A DNA stretch of 64,000 bases from Lentisphaerota bacterium (lineage in GTDB: Bacteria; Verrucomicrobiota; Lentisphaeria; Oligosphaerales; JABHEG01): assembly GCA_018676675.1 (NCBI GenBank), contig JABHEG010000137.1, forward strand, positions 1 through 64,000, written 5' to 3'. Position numbers and translations under genes: made by a program. Positions 45,172 through 55,500 of the stretch are shown here, piece after piece. The notes beneath the pieces were generated by a model. It was not told the DNA's origin, ran no database searches, and saw nothing but the letters and a program-made list of their open reading frames with translations. The stretch's first letter is position 1; every line of letters starts with the position of its first letter.

Positions 45172-45495
45172 GTGCCACGGCATTGCCCTCCGCCGACTCA
45201 CAGCCCCACCACCACGTAGCAGAGCATATCGTTTGGGAGGCGGTGCCATCCGGCGAGCTCTCCGTGAGTGCAGTGTCAGGAGAAAGCTGACAGAGCTGCC
45301 TACTCACAGCCCCCCGTCAACACTCGCTCCGCCCAACCTGCGAACCGGTAGGAGGGTGCTCCGACGCGCCAAATCCAGGGTTGGCGGCCAAACGCCACTC
45401 AGCCATGCCGCACGGTCTCCTCAACAAGACAGCAGTAAGGCGCAGCCGTTACCGACTGCGCCTTACCACGGACACAACGTCAAGCGGCATCGCCT
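45172..45495. repeat. Intergenic region with dispersed repeat (copy 2)
   Basis: This gap lies between the end of the signalling array and the convergent porin gene. Positions 45234-45256 are identical over 23 bases to 3061-3083, with weaker similarity from about 45200 to 45275, but the hairpin arm seen in the first copy is degraded here. The terminator hairpin at 45435-45466 is listed separately. I see no gene in this gap. Confidence 0.7.
45435..45466 (-). terminator. Intrinsic-terminator-like hairpin after the FadL-type gene
   Basis: GTAAGGCGCAG (45435-45445) and CTGCGCCTTAC (45456-45466) form a perfect 11-bp stem with a ten-base loop. It begins 30 bases past the stop of the minus-strand porin gene. 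Only a weak T-rich stretch follows on the minus strand. It could also end plus-strand transcription of the signalling array. Confidence 0.7.
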
Positions 45496-46710
45496 CTAGA
45501 ACTTGTACCCCACCGAGATCGACGCGAGGTGCGCCCCGCCATCCTGGTAGTCCCCGGTTGTCGGGGCCAGCACCTTGGACCCGGGAGGCGTATCTTCCAC
45601 CAGAATGAGGCAATAGGCGAGGTCCACAGACCACTTCTCACCGGCATACCCCGCCCCAACACAGAGCATGTGGCGATCGCCATCCGGGAGCTCCTGACTG
45701 CGGTATTCACCGTTAGCAGGGGTGTTGTCGTACACATAGCCGCTACGAAGCGTCCAAGCCTCATTGAGCTGGTATTCAGCACCCAACCGGTAGCTAAAAA
45801 CGTCGCTCCAGTTCTTCGTTGAGGCAGGTGTGCCAGCCAGCGCACCACCGTCGTAGTAGACGTGCAGTTCGTCATACGTGTGCCACCCCGTCCAGACGAC
45901 ATCGACCCCCAGCGTTAAGTTCCCGAAAGTCGTCGTGCTCACTCCAGCAGTGACAGATGGCGGCAACGTGACCGTGCCGTCGATCCCAGTTGGCCCGACC
46001 GGGCCGGTAAAGTGCACGCGCCCTTCCAAGGCGATCCGCATAGAGGACTGGTACTTGACCCCAACTCGCCAGTCGTCGTTGACCTCATAGTTTGCGCTCA
46101 GCGAGTAAGCCGAGCCGAATCCGTCTGCCTCATGCTTCGCCTGTCCAGCAGCTCCGACGTAAGCCCTGTAGTACAGATCTGAATACCCCACACTTACGCC
46201 GAGCGCGAGCGACAGCTTGTCAGTGGCTTTGTACGCAACAGAAGGGGTCAAGGTGTGCGTCGCAAACTGCATCTCGAGCGTCGGTCCCATCCCCATTCCA
46301 CCAAAGCCGGTGGGAATCCACACGTCGTCATCCCACTCCGTACCGAGACCATACGGAACGTTGAACGCCAGCGTCCCGGTCACTTTCTCGCTGATCGGGT
46401 GGACGTAGTAGAGGCTCGGGATGAGGTGGATCTCGTCCCGCATGTCGGCGGTGTCGCCAGCGCCGGGCGGATCATAGCTGAAGCTCAGCTTCGCCGTGGT
46501 CACACCCAACTGCAGCGCTCGGCCCTCGGCACCGGCAAGCGAAGCAGGATTGTACCAGGCGTTCGACACCATGTCCGGCCGGGCGCTGATCGCCCCGGCC
46601 TGACCAAGGGCTTCAGCAGACCCCTCCGTGTAGAGCTGGAAACCAGCCCCCCAGACGAAACCGCAGCTCAAAGACAGCAACCCGACCACACCAGCGACTC
46701 GACGCATCAT
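45496..46710 (-). CDS. Outer-membrane porin, OmpP1/FadL/TodX family
   Basis: 404 residues. A signal peptide (VAGVVGLLSLSCGFVWG) precedes the mature start AGFQLYTEGSAEALGQAGA, which is typical of FadL-type proteins. ISARPDMVSNAWYNPASLAG is the NPA-containing hatch region. Alternating beta strands continue to a C-terminal SISVGYKF with terminal phenylalanine. The family lets hydrophobic compounds such as fatty acids cross the outer membrane. Its presence shows a diderm cell. GGAGG about eight bases before ATG 46710 supports the start. It is single, with a hairpin terminator downstream. The acyl-CoA ligase at 19.4 kb could act on the same class of substrate, though it is far away. Confidence 0.92.
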   Translation of the reverse strand: MMRRVAGVVGLLSLSCGFVWGAGFQLYTEGSAEALGQAGAISARPDMVSNAWYNPASLAGAEGRALQLGVTTAKLSFSYDPPGAGDTADMRDEIHLIPSLYYVHPISEKVTGTLAFNVPYGLGTEWDDDVWIPTGFGGMGMGPTLEMQFATHTLTPSVAYKATDKLSLALGVSVGYSDLYYRAYVGAAGQAKHEADGFGSAYSLSANYEVNDDWRVGVKYQSSMRIALEGRVHFTGPVGPTGIDGTVTLPPSVTAGVSTTTFGNLTLGVDVVWTGWHTYDELHVYYDGGALAGTPASTKNWSDVFSYRLGAEYQLNEAWTLRSGYVYDNTPANGEYRSQELPDGDRHMLCVGAGYAGEKWSVDLAYCLILVEDTPPGSKVLAPTTGDYQDGGAHLASISVGYKF

Positions 46711-47181
46711 GCCTCTTTCCTCCACCCAAGTGCCTGTCCACAGGAGTAATCGACCGTTCGAACGCCCGCCCGGCGTCGTGCCAATCGTTACCCCAACCCA
46801 GAAATACCTCCCGGTGTGTCACTTCGGAGAGGCACCCGAAACAGGCGCTCACGGCACACCAGAATACGCAGACATTACCGCAGAACTCCCTCAGCACAAA
46901 GCCAAACGCGGTAACCTCCCCCTGATAACCCGGCTTGGTCCATGAACAAATGTCCCACATGTATCGTCCATAGGGGTGAACAGCGGAGTGAACACCACGT
47001 CCGGAGCGAGTAGGAGAGTCAGCCAATGTGCGTACCGAAGAGATCCAAGCTGGGGCAACGGATTTCCCGCAAGTTCCTGTCAGCCACCTTGCGTGCCTTG
47101 TGTGTGGGAATTCCTGGATGGCGGGGGGCAGAGACTGCTCGCCATTGGGAACGCGTTTCGACGGATAGTGCGTTGCGCCCC
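46711..47181. other. Divergent intergenic region
   Basis: This stretch holds the start regions of the FadL-type gene (-) and the TPR lipoprotein gene (+). If the latter starts at ATG 47026, which has GGAG nine bases upstream, the gap is 315 bases. I see no repeat or RNA gene here, and no convincing promoter pair. Confidence 0.45.
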
Positions 47182-49593
47182 ATGGACGGTCGGAAGCCCC
47201 GCATCCTCTGTCTCCTGTCCGCTGGGCGCACACTCCCTCTCGTCCTGTGCCTTTTGGCCTGCGGATGTGCTGCAACCCGCGAAGTGCGCCGAGCTCGGAC
47301 GGCCATGGCTCAAGGGCGCCCCATACTCGCCCGAGGCCACTTAGAGAGCGCGGCCCGCCTCTCCCCCAAGCGACTCAGGGATCCTGAATTCCGGGAAAAG
47401 CTGCGGATTGCGAGACGAGACGCCAGACACGCCGAAGGCGCCCAGCTGGCACGCGGACAGAAATGGGATGCAGCGCTGAATGCGTTCGAGGATGTCCTGG
47501 AGATTGAGTCGGGATGGCCCGACGCACTGCGTTCCATCGCGGAGACGAAGCAATGGGCGGCTGCGGCCCTCCATCAGCAGGCCCTGGCACAGGCAGATAT
47601 GGGAAGAGCCCGTGACGCTGCCGCGAGCGCTGCACGCGCTCTTACCTACGTTCCGGACCACCCCGGCGCCCAACAGGCACACCACGCCACACAGTTCCCG
47701 GAAGCGGACGAAACTCGGGGAGGCGTTCACTACCGAATCGCCACGCAACACATCACGACCCAGCGTTGGCCTGAAGCCGCCGAAGCCCTCCGGGAGGCCA
47801 CGGTTGCCAACCCCAACCATCTTCCCGCACGCGCCCGACTGTTTGAAGCCAAAGAGAGAGTGAGTAGAGCCAAGGCCCTGTTCGACAAGGCAGTCTCAGC
47901 CCTCGAACAGCATGATCTTGGGGAAGCAGAATCTGCGTTTTCCCGCAGTCTTGACGTCACGCCACACGCGGGCCGAACAGCGGAAAGACTGGAGCACGTG
48001 AAACAGCTCATCGCCCACGCAACCAAGCTGACCGAACAAGCCCAAGATCACCTTGCCCACAGGCGTTGGGACAGCGCGATCAAAAGTGCCGGGAACGTAC
48101 TGCAACTGTGGAGCACGCACCCTCAGGCCGAGGAACTCAGATCCACAGCGGCCAGCGGCGCTGCCCGGGACGCGATTACTCAGGGACGAGAGCTCCTCAA
48201 ACAAGCCCACTATACCCGGGCCGAGAGGGAGTTCGAACGAGCGTTGACCTACCGACCGGACAGCGCCAAGGCAAAAGAAAGCCTGTCAGATGCCGCCCTG
48301 GCACGAGCAAGATCCGCCGAGGTCGGGGAAGCCTGGGGAGCCGCGCTGTTGTGGCGGATAACCGCCCAGCAACGCCATCAGCGGAAAAGCGACAGCGCGG
48401 AGATCACGCGCACGATCACACGCGTCCTGAATCGACTGCAGACGGACCTCTCCCTCGCGGTCCTTGGGCCGGGTGGGAAAATCGATGCGGATGCGCTCGA
48501 CTTGGCCCAGGGGCTCCGTGACCGATTGCAGGCAAAACTCCCCTCGTTCATTCAGCTGAGCCCCGCCGATCTCTCTGGGAAAGAAACGAATGTCGACTAC
48601 GAACTGCGCCTTGAATGCCTGGGAATCAATATTGACCAAGAGGTCATTCAGCGCGCAAGCCGGACGCATCTGTACAATGTCGAGCACCGTTTCCCCAACG
48701 TGGAGATAGCACGTACCCGTGAGCTCATCCACTCGTGCGAGCATCAGGTCACAGTACTCAGCCACCGACTGACCGAAGCCGAGTCCAGGCTCCACCACCT
48801 CAGAAGAAGCGCCCCACCCACTCCCAGGCATCCGAAGAAACACGACGCCTCCACAGGCGGGAACGCCGCAAGCCCCTCGACCAGACACGGCCAGAGAGGC
48901 AGACACGAAACGGGAGAAGCAGATCAAGACAATGCCCACCATGGCGGAACGAACCATGCCCATCAGGGGGAACACCACGCCCATGCGAAGTACGCAGAGC
49001 ATCAGCGGCGTGAGCAGCACCTCCAGAGCCAGGTAAACCGCTGCCGAAGAGACCTCGATAACGAGCGGCGGGAACTGAGACGACTGCGTAGACGTCTGGA
49101 TTCACTGCCCCGCACAATCGTAGAGGTACACCGCAAGACATGGCCGTACGTCCGTGTGACAGAGCGCAAGACAGGTCGACTCGTGGCCCGTCTGAACTTG
49201 GTCAGCACCAAGACCGGAAAGCCCGCGGCAGAGCAGGTGTTTGAGGTCAGCAAACAGGACCAGGACGACGCTATCGAGAACCCGAACCCCGACATTGGTC
49301 TCAAGTCCGACCCACTCATTCTGCGGACCAACCAGTCCATCCGTGGGAGCCTGCTGAACGCAGCGTCCATCAGAACGGCTGAAGCAGCAATCGACATGGT
49401 TCACGAGCAGATTCGCCTGCGCCTGGAACAGGAGCGGGACGCTGTTCGCGGGCAGGACCTCGTTTCCCCGCAACGTCTGGAACGCGAAGTCACTGCCATC
49501 CTCGCACGTCAGGCCAGAGGGTCCACGTCCGCGACAGCCGATCTCGAACAGCTCCGTCAGACGCTGGAAGAACGGGCATCGAAGACCAACTGA
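47182..49593 (+). CDS. TPR-type lipoprotein with histidine-rich segment
   Basis: About 803 residues. LVLCLLACGCAATRE is a lipoprotein signal (lipobox cysteine C27 with this start). A helical repeat region with TPR-like spacing runs from about 35 to 400, with units such as AQLARGQKWDAALNAFEDVL and AREFERAL-like stretches. The middle part is coiled coil with beta-rich pieces. Around 48935-49020 there is a histidine-dense stretch (HHGG, NHAHQGEHHAHAKYAEH) in a polar linker, which could bind metal. The start is uncertain: ATG 47182 gives a proper signal peptide, while ATG 47026 has a better ribosome-binding site but would bury the signal. Function unknown; periplasmic or outer-membrane scaffold is likely. 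Confidence 0.8.
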   Translation: MDGRKPRILCLLSAGRTLPLVLCLLACGCAATREVRRARTAMAQGRPILARGHLESAARLSPKRLRDPEFREKLRIARRDARHAEGAQLARGQKWDAALNAFEDVLEIESGWPDALRSIAETKQWAAAALHQQALAQADMGRARDAAASAARALTYVPDHPGAQQAHHATQFPEADETRGGVHYRIATQHITTQRWPEAAEALREATVANPNHLPARARLFEAKERVSRAKALFDKAVSALEQHDLGEAESAFSRSLDVTPHAGRTAERLEHVKQLIAHATKLTEQAQDHLAHRRWDSAIKSAGNVLQLWSTHPQAEELRSTAASGAARDAITQGRELLKQAHYTRAEREFERALTYRPDSAKAKESLSDAALARARSAEVGEAWGAALLWRITAQQRHQRKSDSAEITRTITRVLNRLQTDLSLAVLGPGGKIDADALDLAQGLRDRLQAKLPSFIQLSPADLSGKETNVDYELRLECLGINIDQEVIQRASRTHLYNVEHRFPNVEIARTRELIHSCEHQVTVLSHRLTEAESRLHHLRRSAPPTPRHPKKHDASTGGNAASPSTRHGQRGRHETGEADQDNAHHGGTNHAHQGEHHAHAKYAEHQRREQHLQSQVNRCRRDLDNERRELRRLRRRLDSLPRTIVEVHRKTWPYVRVTERKTGRLVARLNLVSTKTGKPAAEQVFEVSKQDQDDAIENPNPDIGLKSDPLILRTNQSIRGSLLNAASIRTAEAAIDMVHEQIRLRLEQERDAVRGQDLVSPQRLEREVTAILARQARGSTSATADLEQLRQTLEERASKTN

Positions 49594-49594
49594 G

Positions 49595-49636
49595 AGCGAG
49601 TGGTCCGGCGAACAATAGTGTGCTGACACACTCGCT
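49595..49636. terminator. Possible bidirectional terminator between convergent genes
   Basis: AGCGAGTG (49595-49602) pairs with CACTCGCT (49629-49636), and a smaller AGTGT/ACACT hairpin lies inside. TTCCTTCC follows on the plus strand. It lies in the 57-base gap between two convergent genes. Confidence 0.35.
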
Positions 49637-49650
49637 TCCTTCCACCACGG

Positions 49651-52206
49651 CTACTCCCCAAGCACGTCAATCAGGAAGCGGTGAGGAAAACGAAGCCCGA
49701 AATTGAGTTTTCGGGCCAGCTCGAAGCAGGGCTCTCTAAACTCGGGATAGACAGCACCAAGGGCAGCCATGATGACTGCCTTGTCCTCGATGTCCATGGC
49801 GAGAGCAGCTACCGGCCGGAAATCGGCGAGGGGCTTCTTGCCGGTGATATATGCTGCGGCCTCCTGTTCCGCGGCTCCTGCGCTCTGCAGCAACTCCGCC
49901 GCCCGTATGAGAGCAGCCGAGGCCTCCTGATCGGCTCCGCGAGCAGGCGCTGCCAGGTAGAGCAGAAGATACTGAATCCCCGTTGGCTGCTTGGCCGCCT
50001 CAAGAGCTGCCGCCGCGGCCGCTGTCTCTCCTTGCGACAGAGCCACTTGGAAGCGAATGGTGGGCTCATCGTCATCTGCCATCAGCCTGGCAAACTCGGC
50101 GATGTCCCCACGCAGGTAAGCGTGGTGGGCCCGAAGATAGCACTGCAGTTCCTGGCGCCCTTCCGAGCCAACGAACTCCGCGGCTTTCTGATCGAGCTCG
50201 GTCAACGCCTTCTGAGCCTCATCCCGATGTCCGGCCTTGCAGTGCACAGCCACTTTGTCGATGTACAGACTGATGTCCATGGGAGACTCCCGGAGCTGTC
50301 TATCGATCCAATTTTCGGCCTCGCCGAGTCGCCCGGTGGCGAGCATCGTTTTGAATCGGTTCGCCGCGAACAGCTCTGCCCTGGGATCCAGCTCAACAGC
50401 GGCCTGTGAGTGCTGATACGCCAAGGCAAACTCGCCGAGTCCAAGATAGTGGAACGACAGAGCGTGGTGACCATAGGGAGTCGGGGTGCTTCCCTGGGTT
50501 GCCAGAGCGAAGAGACGGAAGGCCTCTTCCGGCGAGTCCACCACGCGCCCGAGGAGATAAGCCATTGGCCCCGAGTCTGGTTCGCGCTCGAACCGCCGTC
50601 GGTATTCCGCAGTCAGGTCGTGTTCAGGCGTGTGTCTCTCACGCGAAGCCTGGTAGTACCGGTGCCACTCGATCCGCACAGGTTCAGCGTCAAGCCCCGC
50701 CTGTAGCAATTCCAGGTAGGCCTCCGAAGCCATGATCCCCCCCAACAGTCGCAGGCAGGCCGTGTTGGCTGGCTCCAGGGCGAGCACGCGCTTCCCGACC
50801 TGAACAGCTCGTTCCTTACCTTGAGCCCGGAGGAGAGCTCCGAGGGCCTGCAGTGTGCCCGATTGCCCTTTCCCCAACAGCCCAATTCGGTAACGCGTTG
50901 TACTACTGCCCTCCGAAATCGTCACTTGCTCAGGGAAGGGCTCGAATACGAGGTGAAGCCCCTTGAAGATGTAGGAAAGCTCGCCCATATGCAGGGCATC
51001 CTCTGGAGGCTTGGCTCGGGCAGGATCGTCTGAGTAGGTGGCCGCCTCCCACAGAATCCCCGCGACGCCGTCAGGATTGATCAGAAAGGTGCGATTCAGA
51101 AAGGGGCGGATCAGGAAGGGGGTGGACACCGTCACGTCGAATGGCTCCAAAGACAGGTCCTCACTGACCGGCTCGACCCTGACCGTTCCCTCGTGAACGC
51201 GCCGGCTCACCGGAACGCCCGGGCGCAGAGCCAACTCCTCCCCCGCCACGAGGACGCGGTAGGGGCTGGAAAGCCCGCTGACGACGTGGATCTCACGACT
51301 CCGTCCCTTGGCCAGGGAAAACGCCCCGTAGACCAGGAGAGCCAGTCCCAGCAGGACAGGACCGGCGAGGCGGGCCAGGACGGAAACGCGATCGCCTTGC
51401 GACGAACCGCCCCCAAGAGGCGACACAGCGCCACCCATGATGGGCTTGTGGGTGCCCAGGTTCTTCTTTGACAGTTTCTGAAGCTTAGAAAACTGCTTGT
51501 CCTTCTCAAGAGCTGGAACCAAGGCCAGACACTGCGCGAAAACCGCGGAAGCTCTGTCGTGCTCTCCTGTCGCCTGGTAGCCCTGCGCGAGCATCACCAA
51601 TGCCCCGACGCTGTCCGTCAGCCTCTCATCGATGACGTGCTGCAGGAAAGGCGCTGCCTCAGCCGGGCGCAACTGCTCAACCAGAACGCCGGCCAGCAAC
51701 TCCCGTCCATCTGGGTCGTCCTCAACCGCCAAACAACGGCGCAGGAGGTGCTCAGCCTTTTCACTCTCGCCGAAACCAACGCATGTTCCGGCGGTCACCC
51801 GGAGAGTCTCAACATCATCGCCGGCACAGGTGACAACTGTCGGGGCGACTTTCAAGAACGTCTCTTTGTCCTGGTAAGCGGCACAAACAGAAACCACATC
51901 GCAGGCTTTGGCCAGGTCCGTCGGATCCTCGCGAAACGCTGCCACCGCTTCCGCGATTGCGGTTGCCTTGAGCTCGCCCCATTCCTTAAGGGAAAGGCTC
52001 CGATGTCGTCGACAGCGGGAGCATTCGGCCAACACCCGCTTCTTGCCCAACGCGACCAGCGGGATCATGAAAAGCACGGCGTAAAGCGTGGTGTCAAACG
52101 AGGACAGCCGCCCCTCTTGCCCGCAATGCTCGCACGTGCCGTAGCTCTCGTGCAGGTTTCGACGACCGTAGTACCACGTCCCGATACCATTGATAACGTG
52201 AGGCAT
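49651..52206 (-). CDS. Zinc-ribbon TPR membrane protein
   Basis: About 851 residues. The N-terminus MPHVINGIGTWYYGRRNLHE leads into a split zinc ribbon, CEHCGQ and later CSRCRRH. Between them lies a hydrophobic segment with PLVALGKKR, a layout seen in membrane-associated proteins of PVC bacteria. A second membrane span lies at about 300-322 (LLGLALLVYGAF). The rest is TPR-like helices, for example AGLDAEPVRIEWHRYYQASR and LGLGEFALAYQHSQAAVELDP. There is no catalytic motif, so an assembly or scaffold role is most likely. I chose ATG 52206, which fits the conserved start and has GGGGAA about nine bases upstream; ATG 52221 is close behind. Confidence 0.8.
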   Translation of the reverse strand: MPHVINGIGTWYYGRRNLHESYGTCEHCGQEGRLSSFDTTLYAVLFMIPLVALGKKRVLAECSRCRRHRSLSLKEWGELKATAIAEAVAAFREDPTDLAKACDVVSVCAAYQDKETFLKVAPTVVTCAGDDVETLRVTAGTCVGFGESEKAEHLLRRCLAVEDDPDGRELLAGVLVEQLRPAEAAPFLQHVIDERLTDSVGALVMLAQGYQATGEHDRASAVFAQCLALVPALEKDKQFSKLQKLSKKNLGTHKPIMGGAVSPLGGGSSQGDRVSVLARLAGPVLLGLALLVYGAFSLAKGRSREIHVVSGLSSPYRVLVAGEELALRPGVPVSRRVHEGTVRVEPVSEDLSLEPFDVTVSTPFLIRPFLNRTFLINPDGVAGILWEAATYSDDPARAKPPEDALHMGELSYIFKGLHLVFEPFPEQVTISEGSSTTRYRIGLLGKGQSGTLQALGALLRAQGKERAVQVGKRVLALEPANTACLRLLGGIMASEAYLELLQAGLDAEPVRIEWHRYYQASRERHTPEHDLTAEYRRRFEREPDSGPMAYLLGRVVDSPEEAFRLFALATQGSTPTPYGHHALSFHYLGLGEFALAYQHSQAAVELDPRAELFAANRFKTMLATGRLGEAENWIDRQLRESPMDISLYIDKVAVHCKAGHRDEAQKALTELDQKAAEFVGSEGRQELQCYLRAHHAYLRGDIAEFARLMADDDEPTIRFQVALSQGETAAAAAALEAAKQPTGIQYLLLYLAAPARGADQEASAALIRAAELLQSAGAAEQEAAAYITGKKPLADFRPVAALAMDIEDKAVIMAALGAVYPEFREPCFELARKLNFGLRFPHRFLIDVLGE

Positions 52207-52585
52207 GCGTCCATTCCCCATTGCTATTAGCTGCACTGTGCCGATACCGCGTCCCCCCAAGATAGGGCTGGAACGCTCCTCTGAAAAGTGTCGCCGGGAT
52301 TCCGTATCCGGCGTAACCGCTCGCTGGTGTGAAGCGGCTCAACAGAGTCTGGTCCTCCCGGGATTCCCTGAGCCGTCTGCGTCCAGCGGAAGGCAACCGT
52401 CCTGCGAGCTGTCTTGAAGGTCTTCCCCACGTAACCGAGCCGCTGCACCTGCCCCTTGCCTCGTTCGTCTCGAAGCCGTTCCGGGAGTAGATTGGTGCGT
52501 TGAGCCAACCGACATCATCAAGACGTGTGTCCCGATACGGTCCTCACGAGCAAACTGGGCCGAGCACAAACGTAAGACTGACGCA
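52207..52585. other. Divergent intergenic region, possibly a decayed coding remnant
   Basis: Between two divergent genes. The minus strand has an open frame over 52227-52508 with a plausible but unrecognised composition, overlapping others in different frames. This could be a broken gene remnant, but no family features are visible. No repeat or RNA gene is seen. Confidence 0.35.
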
Positions 52586-55500
52586 ATGAAACCTGCCCCA
52601 GACACCGACCTGCCTTCCGCCCTCCCCTGCTGCTGTCTGCCCCGGATCGGACGCCTGTGTTGGCTTCTGGCCGCCCTCCCGCTCTTGCTCTCCGGAGCCA
52701 TGCCCACCATCCAGCAGGAAGTGTGGCCGAACACCGACAAGGCGTTCAGCACGTTTGCCACGAAGATAGACGCACGGACTCCACGGAACCTGCTCGCTCG
52801 GCGGAAGGTCCGCCTGTCCGGACTGGGGAACGCAAGCATGCTGGCGGACGGGATCGCGGGAGAACGTGGGGGGGCCGGACGCGTGGGTGCGGGGGGAAAG
52901 CCGACTGTAATCGTCTGCTACCTGGGCCAACCGAAGACGGTCAGAGAAATCGGCGTCTACACGTTCAACATCGACGCGCGAGCCAACCAGGACTACGAGG
53001 TCCGCGTGGTCAACAACAGCGCCAATCCCGGCAAACAGCCCGTTTTTGAGGGCCCGCCGCTATTGACAACCGGCCCCAAAGTCGTAGGCCCCAACAGCGG
53101 CGGCTGCCACACCTGGTTCAGACACGAAGATAGCGCCCCTCTTGTGGACGGGGAGGTCGATTGGGTCGAGTTCCGTATTTGGCGCACCTACAACGTGAAG
53201 GCCGGACATCCCGCCCAATCCGAGACCCCCACCAGCTGGACGTCTCTCATTGAGTTCGAAGTCATCGGCAATGACGATGACGTGATCGTCCGGAGTCCGG
53301 AAGAGATCGCACGACGCAAAGCGCTGCAGTCCTTCCCGCGGAACCCGGAATTCACTAATCGAGAGACCTGGCAGGAGACCATGGTGGCCGCCCGGGAAGC
53401 CGTGCTCGCCTGGGAAGTAGAACTGGACCGTCTGGCCCAGCCTGAGTCGGGCGTCGTGCTGGAGCCGTGGCAGATAGCCGGTCCCTTCGCACCGGGGAGC
53501 CCTGGGTTCAAGCAGGCTGCGGATGCATGGGACCTCGCCAAGGTCGAGGCCATGTGCAAGGCTCTTCCCTTCAAGCCGTTCGAGGGGGCCGGTGACGGCC
53601 GGGAGACCAATCTTGCCAAGAGCGTTCCGGCAGCTCCGGGGCAGGCAATCATCCTTGTTCGCAAGGCCGTAGCCGAAGCCGAGTTCGACCGCACCTATCC
53701 TTTTGAAGTCGGGATGGGAGCGGGTATTGGTGAGATCCGCTGCCTGCCCTCACGCCGCCGGCAATGGTTCGACACAAAGACAGGACCTGCCACCCCCAAC
53801 AGCAAGCTCTTCCAGCTCTCCCTCAAGCCCAGCCCTCTCGCGATCGTGGCCATTCTGCGGGTCCGCGAAGATGGAACGTGTCCATTTTGGTTCTCCCTGC
53901 ACGCGCTCAAAGGCCCCAAGACCCCCGGGACCTTCAGTCGTCGGATCTACCGCAGGCAGAATCTGTACCGACAGCTGCAGGAACGTTTCCCCGATCCCCT
54001 GAGCCAGGCCGAGATCGCGTGGGAAAGAGAGGACAGTATCTGGATGCGCTTCACCCGCCGGGCGATGTCCAGAATCGACTGGCATCTTACAGACTGGCCG
54101 ACCAGCCGGCCTGACTTCCTCGTAGCCCAATACAATGCCGCCCGAGCCACTCGCCTGCAGGCGCTTCAGGAGAGCACTGCTTCTGCCCCGGAGGCACTTG
54201 TTTCACACCTCAAGCAGGCTGTCGGCCAGGCAGAGACGCCGCCGGCCCAAACCATCGCGGACGCCCGGAAGGCCTACTATGCGATAGCCGCTCTCCAGGA
54301 CATGGCCGCAGCGGCCAACCAGATTCACAGTGCACGCCTGGCTGTGACCGATCAACAGGCAACCTTTGGTACGGACTACCCAAAAGCAGACGAGAAGCTC
54401 GCCCGGATCACGACGTTGGAGAAGCAGATAGCCGCGCTGCTGGCAGAGAAAGTGCAGCCCGGGACTGAAACAGTCACGCGTCTGCTGGCCCTGAAGTCCG
54501 ACATCTCGACAGTTGCACGGGACATCCTGCTGACGAACCCGCTCCTCGGCTTTGAACGTCTCCTGATGATTAAGGGAGGCCCTGGCTTCTCCTCCAACTG
54601 GGGAGGCGCCAACCGCCTCGGGAACGAAGTCGTGAGTCTCTCACCAGTCGCGCCGGATGGGGAGCTGACAACGGTCTACAAGGGCTCTCGAGTCAGCGAC
54701 ATGGACGTCAATTGGGACGCGCGTCGCATCCTCCTCTCCGATGGCCGCCACCTGCACGAACTCGACACCGAAACAGGCAAGGCGCGGCAGATTTCGACCC
54801 AGACCGACCGCCATGTCATGCACTATGACGGCTGTTACCTGCCAAATGGCCGCATCGCGTTCGTCTCGACGGCCTGTGAGCAGGCCGTGCCCTGTACGGG
54901 CGGTTGGTACGTCGGGAATCTCCACCTCATGGAAGCCGACGGAACCAACGAACGCCGAATCACCTTCGATCAGGATCACAGCTGGAACCCCTGCGTGCTC
55001 AACAGCGGCCGTGTCATTTTCACACGCTGGGAGTACACAGATACCCCCCATTATTTCACCCGCCTGCTCTTCCATATGAATCCGGACGGGAGTGAGCAGA
55101 TGGAGTATTACGGCAGCAACTCCTATTGGCCCAATGCGCTCTACTGGACCCGCCCTATCCCCGGACACCCGACCAAGGTCGTCGCCATCGTCTCCGGACA
55201 CCATGGCGTCGGCCGAATGGGCGAACTGGCCATCTTCGACCCCGCCCTCGGACGACATGAGGCTCAGGGCGCGATACAAAAGATACCCGGATACGGGAAA
55301 CCTGTTGACCCAGTCATCAAAGATGGACTTGTCAGCGAGTCCTGGCCGCGTTTCGCTACGCCCTGGCCCCTGGCCGAGCCCGAAACTCATCGTGGAGCGG
55401 GCAAGTACTTCCTCGTCGCCTGCAAGATGACCCCGTACTCATCGTGGGGCGTCTACCTGGCCGACATCTTCGACAACCTGACCCCGCTGCTCATGGGCCC

